Assembly (NCBI GenBank): GCA_021018815.1
Contig: JAITYX010000017.1
Location: 372,001-436,000, forward strand
Length of the DNA stretch: 64,000 nucleotides
Reading direction: 5' to 3'
DNA from: Talinum fruticosum
Lineage: Eukaryota > Streptophyta > Magnoliopsida > Caryophyllales > Talinaceae
Made by a program: the position numbers and the translations under genes
The notes under the pieces: model-generated
The model's database searches: none
What the model was told of the DNA's origin: nothing
What the model saw: only the letters and a program-made list of their open reading frames with translations
In this document: piece by piece, positions 56,001-64,000 of the stretch
Numbering within the stretch: position 1 is the first letter of the stretch
Layout of the letters: the number at the start of each line of letters is the position of its first letter

Positions 56001-59000
56001 TCTCCATCTGCATCTACTTTGCATGTGCCAAATCTTAATTTGCCTGGCTCTGAAGTCACCCTGACCAGTGGTTCTGATTCAGTAGTACCTATTGCTCCTA
56101 TGCTTCTGGGTCCTGGCTCCAGGCAAAAACCAATGGGTAATTCTGGGGTTGTTCCTTTTACATTTTATCCCACAGGACCGCCAGTGCCTTTCCTTACAAT
56201 GCTTCCAGTGTATAATTTTCCCTCTGAATCAGGAACTTCTGATGCATCAAGTAGTACTGCAGGTGGACTGGAGGGTCCTGATACTAGTGATTCTGGTCAA
56301 AATTTTGATCCATCAGAAGGGCATGATCCGCCTGATGTCTTGAAGTTGAAGACCAACAGTTCCATGAGAAGAGCAACTGCAGAGTCACCAGAGGAGCCAA
56401 AAGGTGATATTCTTAACAGTGACTTTGCTAGTCACTGGCAAAACCTGCAATATGGCCGGTTTTGCCAAAGCCCACGCTATCCTGCACCTGTTATTTGTCC
56501 CTCTCCAGTTGTTGTACCTCCTATGTACTTGCAGGGTCGCTTTCCTTGGGATGGTCCTGGAAGACCTCTTGCAGCAAATATGAATCTTTTTCTCACCTTA
56601 TGAATTATGGTCCTCGCCTTGTTCCTGTCACTCCTCTTCAGTCTGTGTCAAATAGACCCTCTGCAGTCTACCAACAGTACGTTGATGAAATACCGAGATA
56701 TCGCAGTGGAACAGGAACATATCTGCCAAATCCTGTAAGGAAATCCTTTTGAACATCACCCCATGACAGTGTTTATCCGTGTTTGCACAATGAAACCTTC
56801 GTTGAATTGCTATCTGGCTACTTCTACTCATGAATACATGCTCCAATGAATTCGAAAACTTAATTCATACATTAGGTTCTAGAAAAGGCAATAGCAGGCT
56901 CAGGTCTGAGCCTTCTAAAATTGGACTTTCTCTTGATGTAGTATGCTCCTATAGCAATTCTTGTACTTTATAGTTTAGGGTACCCAAAATGAATGTCAAG
57001 CAGAGAAATAATAAACTTGATTCAATTAAACTCACTCGTTGATATCTGTTTACTCTAGGATAGTTTTCTGCCCTAAGGAAGTTCAACTAAAAATCCTTTG
57101 GGTTTAGAAACCTTAGAAATATAAAATAAACCGGAAAATGGAAAAAAAAATCTAACATAAAATAATCCTAATAAATTATGGAGCTAAATCTAACTAAAAC
57201 AACACTAAGTGTTCTTATTTCAGCTATTCTAAGATTTACAATAAAAATAATACGAAAATAACATAAATATCAAAATATAAACTAGTGTGAATCTCGTGCT
57301 TCGCACGGGTATGTGCTATTAACAAATAATAATTTGGACCAAAATTTTTTATCATAATAAAAAATATATTAAATATAATCAATATAATTTTTTCTACTAA
57401 TTACTGACTTAATAAACATTCATATTCTTATAACTGAATATATGCAATACAATAAAAATAAATGAATGATTAAAGAAATTTTTAAAAATAATTACAATTA
57501 TTATAATACTATATTATAATTATTATAATTTATTTAATTTATTTAAATTTTAATACTGGAATTAATAGATATTATATTATAGTTTTTTTTTTGCAATAGT
57601 TAGACTAATTATATACAATAAATATTGTTTTTAGTAAGAATTTTTTTAAAATTTTAATTTTAAAATTGTTGTAAAAATAGAGTAATCCTTCAAAAAAATA
57701 TTGGTAATAAAATATAATTTAATTATGATTATGATTAAAATTTATAGGTAATAAACTATAATTAATTTTTTAGAAAAATTAAGTGTAATGAATGTTTATA
57801 GTCATTCAAGAGTAGTGAATGAAATTCATTTCACTTATACTTAAATTTTATTTGTAATAAAGTGGATGTTACCAAAAGGCTTTGATAATATATAAAAAAG
57901 ATAAAATAAAAAGAACCAATAGTGATGTGCCAAATGTCTAGCCCACAGTAAATCACTCAGCTTTAAGTATATATATATGATGTTTTCTAAGAATATTTCC
58001 TTTATCCCTCTTTAGCATATCTCTCTTCCTAATAACGCCTGTTACATACTTCTGTTGTTGACATAATGACCTTTCTTTGATCTCCAGGCATTGTAGTAGG
58101 ATTCTAGGATTGTCAAAGAAGCCTAGAACAACCATCACTAGCAAGATTTCTATGGTATCCAAAAACACTCGTTTTTTTCTTCAATTCTGTATCTAAGAGA
58201 CTCAGGTTCAAAACGTAGGGTCTTGGTTTCCTTGTGGTGAGGGAATGTGGAGCACTGAATACCCTAGCATCTCCCCGCTCCCAATCAAGCCAGACCCTTT
58301 GTTAATGTCGTCATACTATTATAGTGCCTAGTAAAAATTGAAATCAAATAATATACAATAGGATATCTGTAGGTCGCCTTAGTTCATTTATTCATTTTTC
58401 TCATCCATATTCATAATTGAGATCCCACCCTTTGTTACTGTCATCATACTATTAAATAATATAGTTTATACACCTTTCCTAAAAGTCTATGAGAAGGATA
58501 CCATCTCATTATGTCAATTCTGGTTGGCTTTCTTCTCACTTCAGGAAGTTATCTGTTACTTTCAGCTTACCATGCCAAATTGGTTGATGAACAGGTGCTC
58601 TAGAAGTGTATAATCTCATTATGTCAATTGTGGCTAGCGTGCTTCTCAGTTCATGGAATTCATCTTTTGGTTTTTGCTTGCTTGCCTTGCCAAATTGATT
58701 GTTGACAGAAGTGCTGAGTTGATGCTCCAAGACTTATTTTAGGTGCATGTTCTCTAGGAAACTTGAAGAGTAGAGTTTATGGTGCCTTCACTGGATAGTG
58801 TTACTAATGCTCTCCACTGTTGGCTGCTAGGTTGACGTTGTGAAATTGTATACAACCAGCCGCACCCTATTTCCTTGCTCTATCTTCTGTGAGGCTAGAC
58901 ATTGGGCTATTAACTGATTTTTATGGAAAAATGCAAACCATGATTAAACTCCTTGAGCATTGCAAAGGTCAGCATATATCAGCTGTGTGAAATTTCGATG

Positions 59001-60433
59001 GACTTACACTATGGTCATTTCCAAGTTAGAGATGTTGGTAAAGTGGCCTACAAATGGCAGCCTGTTGCTGACACAAAGACACATTATGTTTTCCATGTGT
59101 CCTAGTTGAAGACCTTGAGGCAACTTGTCCAATTTTTGGGAATGAAGTAATTGGTGAACTAGGTGAAGTGGTTTGCAGTTTTGATGTCAGAGATTGTATG
59201 TGTTATCTTAAGGCTGGAGAGAAATAACACAATATTGTATATGTTGGTCTAGCACATGAGGGGAAAAATTTACCAAGTGGGGGCCTTGCGCATGTGCACA
59301 AGCACTTATTATGATGTCTAGCAGGGTCTGTCAAAAAGGTTCTCCAGAAATTATGGATTATACTTGAAGGTAAATCAGCAGAATGGTGTGGAATTGGAGG
59401 ACCTGCTCTTACCTCAAATTGATGGCACCTCACACAAACTTTGCTGTAGGTGCAAGTAACCCCTGGAAAAGTGCATTACACCTTTTCACTTTGCTGTTCT
59501 ATTTATCGTCTCTGGCATGTTGGGCTTCTTGTTTGCCATGACAAAAATTTATGGTGTATTAGAATGCAGCCTTGTGCCTAACGTGAACACAGGGATGCTT
59601 CAGGTCTGTTCATAACTGATCGTGTAAAAGAAATGCAAAATGAGACGGACCATTTGGTTGAGTTGAGAGAAACTTCTTTGAGGAGTGTGATTGAATTTAT
59701 TAGTTTAGTTCTGTGATTGTGCGTCTCTGATATTTGTTCTGGAAACTTTCTGCTTCCTGATACTGTTCATCTTGATCAATCTTTGTTTTCTTTATATTAT
59801 AATTTTTTTAATCCATTTCTAGATTATATTCCAATGTTAATTTTGTCATGCTTCAGAAGGCTACTGTCAGAGATCGGCATTCTTCTGGAACAAGAAGGAA
59901 CAGTTACAAATATGATAGAATTGATCATGCTGACAGAGAAGGGAACTGGAATGCTGCCAAAGCCAGAGCTGCTGCAAATAGTCACAACCGTAACCATGCT
60001 GAGAAATCAAGGATTGAGCGTCCAGCAGTCAATGAGAATCGGGCTGACAGACCTTGGATTAGACATGACCCATTATCTTCGTACCAGTCCCAGAATGGTC
60101 TGATACAGTCTAGCTCTTCCCAGGGCAATTCTGCAACTATGGCATACGGGATGTACCCATTGCCAGGCATGAACCCAAGTGGGATAGTGTCAAATGGATC
60201 TACTGTCCCGTCAGTTGTGATGCTATATCCATATGATCACAACTCTGGGTATGTTCCACCTGGTGAACAACTTGAGTTTGGGTCTCTTGGCCCTGTGGGT
60301 TTTGTTGGCATGAATGATTCATCACAACCAGCAGAAGAAACTCGAGTCAGAGGACCTTTGTGGACCAAAGGCACCATGGGAGCTCCACACAACAGTCTTC
60401 ACCGGATCAACCATCTTCCCCTCACTTCCAAAG
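49169..60433 (+). CDS. Pol-beta-fold nucleotidyltransferase, tandem copy 2 (five -1 lesions, 3' end outside window)
   Basis: Direct tandem duplicate of the gene at 34727. Exons: 49169-49399, 52018-52206, 52825-52917, 53017-53199, 53284-53386, 53475-53660, 54241-56734, 59857-60433; sizes of exons 1-6 equal those of copy 1 exactly. The catalytic FGSVPLKTYLPDGDIDLT and VVDISFNQLGG motifs are intact. Five single-base deletions break the frame downstream: near 54763-54765 (G run), 55372-55375 (G run), 55851-55854 (A run), 56587-56591 (T run) and 60357-60359 (T run). Restoring one base at each gives a continuous frame aligned to copy 1 throughout, with no nonsense substitutions. The final exon (copy 1: LAQRNYRLNDEDFPPL) was not found before the window ends; satellite repeats fill that place. 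Either a recently damaged gene or a good gene with consensus errors. Confidence 0.85.
49980..50016. repeat. (GA)n-rich run
   Basis: GA dinucleotides with one GAAA interruption in intron 1 of copy 2, next to a stretch rich in the word AGGCGCA (50040-50170). Confidence 0.9.
50590..51120 (+). mobile_element. LINE-type retrotransposon remnant (zf-RVT region)
   Basis: A 119-codon frame (50629-50988) reads like the zinc-binding end of a plant LINE reverse transcriptase: a W-rich segment KASFTWEATRGKIFTCDNL, then a C-x-K run, then ESINHLVLHC, followed by a weakly preserved WLKILYSGG tail after the first stop. The usual CxxC of this domain is reduced to one Cys. It lies in a roughly 1.7 kb block of intron 1 (about 49640-51330) that copy 1 lacks. 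It is 5'-truncated and inactive. Confidence 0.6.
57282..57901 (-). mobile_element. Non-autonomous Helitron, 620 bp
   Basis: Read on the minus strand, the element starts A|TCTTTTTTATATATTATC (57901) and ends with the hairpin CCCGTGC-GAA-GCACGAG, a 10-bp spacer and CTAG|T (57282). A 5' TC, a 3' hairpin shortly before CTRR, and insertion between A and T are the Helitron hallmarks. The inside is AT-rich and non-coding. The surrounding intron 7 sequence aligns with copy 1, where the element is absent, so it postdates the gene duplication or was lost from copy 1. Confidence 0.8.
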
Positions 60434-60749
60434 GTAAGTTATCTCATTCGCTTTTCCTCCTATTCTGTTCATAAACCTTCTCTTCAACAGAAAACCAAAC
60501 CAAACTCAAGTATACCTCTACATCCATCAGGATTGAGGACATATTTTTCTAGTATATAATTTTCTTTTGGATTTTTTTTTTTGGGGGCGCGGGGGAGGGA
60601 AGGGTTCATATGTATGCAGCTTTACCCTTGAATTATATAGAACATAGAGGTTCCATGGGACTCTAGATTTAGCTTTAGTGTACAATAGAAGTAGATGGCA
60701 GTTAAGTGAGACATGGCTTTAATCTACTATAATCTAAATCTGGTGGCTC

Positions 60750-63700
60750 CTTTGGAATTACCTTTCAAAGGCATAATGGTCAAGTGCTTACAAGATCCAA
60801 AAATGAAGGCTCTTATCCACGGTATTTTGCAATTTTTAGGAAATTTTCAAAAAGTTGTAAAATAATGTCATAATAAACCTACTCGACAATTTAATAGGTT
60901 CTTGGATATGTCTTATTCTAGATCATTTCAAAAACATTGTACATAAGAAAAACACTCAAATAAAATACCCAAATCTTCCTTAATCTTGGCCGTTTTGGGA
61001 TCACCTTCTAAGATCCAAAAGACAATATCAATGTCATAAGTAAAAATCATCAACATCATGTAAATTCATAAAGAGAATAGTGCGATCTTTCCAAGGGGTT
61101 TCGGAGGCATAGTGGTCAAGTGCTTCCAAGACCCAAAAACGAAAACTATTATCCATGTGTTTTTTCAAGTTTAGAAAAATTTTCGAAAAGTTGTCAAATA
61201 ATATTTTAACAAACCTATTGCCAAATTCAAGAGATTCTTGAATATTTAAGGCCCATTCTATATCATTTCAAGAGTATTGTACACCAAAAGAACACTCTAA
61301 TGTCATAAGTAAAAATAAAACACCCAAATCTTCATATTTTTTGCTACTTTGGGATCACCTTCTAAGATCTAAAAAGACGATAGCGATGTTATAATTAGAA
61401 ATAGTGAAGATCATCTAAATTAATAAAGAGAATATTGTGAACTTCCCAAGGGGCTTCGGATGCATATGCATAGTGGTCAACTGGTCAACCGCTTGCAAGA
61501 CCCAAAAGTAAAAGCTATTATCCATTGCAATTTTTTGGAAAATTTTCGGAAAGTTGTTAAATAATATCTCAACAATTGAAGAGGATCTTGGTTAATAAGG
61601 TGCATTTTAGATCATTTCAAGAGTATTGTACATCGGAAAAACACTAAAATAAAACACCTAAATCTTTTCTCATTCCTACTATGGGATCACCTTCTAAGAT
61701 CAAAAAGACTAAGGCAATGTTATAAGTAGTAATTATCAAGATTATCTAAATTCATAAAAATAATATTTTGAATTTCTTAAGGGGTTTCGGAGGCATAGTG
61801 GTCAAGTGCTTCCAAGACCCAAAAATGAAGGCTATTATCCATGGTTTTTTTCAATTTTTGGAAAATTTTCGAAAACTCGTTAAGTAATATCATAACAAAC
61901 CTATCGACAATTCAGGAAGTTCTCAACTATTTAAAGCCCATTCGGATCATCTCAAGAGCATTATACATAATAAAAATACTCAAATAAAACACCCGAATTC
62001 TTTCTCATTCCTGTTTTCGCATCACCTTCTAAGATCAAAAGGACAAAGGCAATGTCATAAGTAATAATTATGAAGATCATCTAAATTTATAAAGATAATA
62101 TTATGAATTTCTCAAGGGGTTTCAAAGGAATAATGATCAAGTGCTTCCAAAACCAAAAAATGAAGGCTATTATCCATGATTTTTTGCAATTTTTTGAAAA
62201 TTTTCGGAAAGTTCTAAAGTAATATCATAACAAACCTACCGACAATTCAAAAGGTTCTTGGTTATTGAAGGCTCATTCTAGATTATTTCAAGAGCATTGT
62301 ACACCGGAAAAACAATCAAATAAAACACCTAAATCTTTCTCATTCCCGGCTGCCTTGGGATCACCTTCTAAGATAAAAAAGACAAAGGAAATGTCATAAC
62401 CGATAATTATCAAGATCATCTAAATTCATAAAATATTGTGAACTTCGAAGGGGTTTCAAAAGCATAGTGGTCAAGTGCTTCTAAAACCCAAAAATGAAGG
62501 CGTTGTCTATGGTTTTTTGCAATTTTTTGAAATTTTTCGGAATGTTGTCGAGTAATATCATAAGAGACCTATTGACAATTCAAGAGGTTCTTAACTATTT
62601 AAAACTCATTTTATATCATTTCAACAACATTATACACAACAAAAACACTCAAAAAAAAAAACCTAAATCTTTCTCATTCTTGGGTGCTTTGGGATTACCT
62701 TCTAAGATAAAAAAGACAAAGGTAATGTCATAAGTAGTAATTATTAAGATCGTCTAAATTCGTAAAGATAATATTGTGAATTTTTCCGGGGTTTTCGGAG
62801 GCATAGTTGTCAAGTGCTTCCGGGACGTAAAAATGAAGGTTATTAGCCTATTATCCACGATTTTTTACCATTTTTGGAAAAATTTTCAGAAATTTGTCAA
62901 GTAATATCATAACAAACTTACTGATACTTCAAAGGATTCTTGGCTATTTAAGTCTTATTCTAGATTATTTCAAGAGTATTGTATTCGAGAAAAACACTCA
63001 AATAAAATATCTAAATCTTTCTCATTCTTGGCTACTTTGGGATCACCTTATAAGATCCAAAAGACAATAGCAACGTCATAAATAGAAATAGTCAAGATCA
63101 TCTAAATTCATAAAAATAATATTGTAAACTTCGGTTTCGGAGACATAGTGGTAAAGTGCTTCCAAGACCCAAAAATGAAGGATATTATCCACGCAATTTT
63201 TGGAAAATTTTCGAAAAGTTGTCAAGTAATATCGTAACAAACCTACTAGCAATTCAAAAGGTTTTCGGCTTTTTAATGCCCATTAAAGATCATTTTAAGA
63301 GTATTGTACACTAGAAAAACACTCAAACAAAACACTCAAATCTTCCTCATTTTAGGCTGCATTGGGATCATCTTCTAAGATCAAAAAACGATAGCAATAT
63401 CATAAGTAGTAATTATCAAGACCATCTGAATTCATAAAGATAATACCGGGAACTTCCCAAGGGGTTTAGGAGGCATAATAGTCAAGTGTTTCCAAGACCC
63501 AAAAATAAAGGCTATTATCCACGGTTTTTTGTAATTTTATAGAAAATTTTTGAAAAATTGTCAAGTAATATATTAACAAACCTACCGACAATTGAAGAGG
63601 TTCTTGGTTATTTAAGACCCATTCTAGATCATTTCAAGAGCATTGTACACCGTAAAAGCACTCAAATAAAACACGTAATATTTCTCATTCCTAGTCGCTT

Positions 63701-64000
63701 TGAGATCACCTTCTAAGATTAAAATAACAAAGACAATGTCATAAGTGGTCAAGTGATTCCAAGACCCAAAATTAAAGGTTATTATCCACGGTTTTTTGCA
63801 ACAAAAATTTTTGAAAGTTGTCAAGTAATATCTCAACAAACTTACCGATAATTGAATAGGTTTTTGCCTATTTAAGACCCAAAAATGAAGGCTATTATCC
63901 ACGGTTTTTAGCAATTTTTGGGAAATTTTCAGAAAGTTGTCAAGTAATATCATAACAAACTTACTTTAAATTCAAGAGGTTTTTGGCTATTTAAGGCCCA
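60750..64000. repeat. Satellite-like tandem array, about 335 bp per unit
   Basis: A recurring word (GGCATAGTGGTCAAGTGC and variants, followed by TTCCAAGACCCAAAAATGAAGG) marks unit starts at about 60771, 61107, 61468, 61794, 62128, 62462, 62801, 63143 and 63473, spaced 326-361 bp with most near 335; a shortened unit follows at about 63740. Other shared blocks per unit are CATTTCAAGAGCATTGTACA, GGGATCACCTTCTAAGATC and AAGATCATCTAAATTCATAA. Units differ by perhaps 10-20 percent, so homogenisation is incomplete. The array runs off the window's end, and it lies where the last intron of nucleotidyltransferase copy 2 is expected. The short frames inside it are not genes. Confidence 0.92.

Noticed and set aside
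62494..63953. Open frames in the satellite array
   Set aside because: They are parts of the 335-bp repeat unit and are not kept open between units.

Overview
The window is nuclear DNA of a flowering plant, most likely a eudicot. The genes carry many short introns in AT-rich sequence, and the proteins are plant-specific or plant-typed: cullin-1, the thylakoid rhodanese-like protein TROL, a PYR/PYL/RCAR abscisic-acid receptor, a plant CHID1-like protein and a plant-type nucleotidyltransferase. Species cannot be named from the sequence.

Layout. Bases 532-2480, minus: a six-unit, divergent and broken polyubiquitin gene with a leader intron. Bases 3585-10330, minus: CUL1, 19 coding exons, 739 codons, including two introns with GC instead of GT donors. 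Bases 11279-14608, minus: TROL, 8 exons. Bases 15927-21609, minus: CHID1-like glycosyl-hydrolase-18 protein, 8 exons. Bases 25255-27752, minus: PYL7/PYL9-type ABA receptor, 3 exons. From memory, the Arabidopsis relatives of these minus-strand genes all lie on the top arm of chromosome 4 (At4g01026, At4g01040, At4g01050, At4g02570 and a polyubiquitin gene), so this half looks like an old conserved block. Bases 27753-34700 are a transposon-rich, AT-rich gap holding a 0.94 kb TIR element with captured coding-like DNA (28624-29563) and a hAT-like MITE with an 8-bp target-site duplication (33237-33630).

The right half is a tandem direct duplication, about 14.4 kb apart, of one large gene for a Pol-beta-fold nucleotidyltransferase (PAP/OAS1 family). 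Copy 1 (34727-46041) is intact: 9 exons, 1382 codons. Copy 2 (49169 to beyond the window) keeps every splice site but has five single-base deletions. Each copy has its own insertions: copy 1 an ACTCA-rich insert, a solo-LTR-like piece and a TIR element; copy 2 a LINE remnant and a 620-bp Helitron. The window ends inside a satellite-like array, about 335 bp per unit, that lies where the last intron of copy 2 should be.

The most striking cross-cutting observation is ten single-base deletions in three otherwise well-conserved genes. All are -1, all lie in short homopolymer runs, and none is compensated. This looks more like consensus errors in a long-read assembly than independent gene death, although the polyubiquitin gene also carries real substitutions at invariant residues. 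I found no unmistakably new multi-gene system. The best candidates for novelty are the duplicated nucleotidyltransferase pair, its satellite invasion, and the TIR element with captured sequence.
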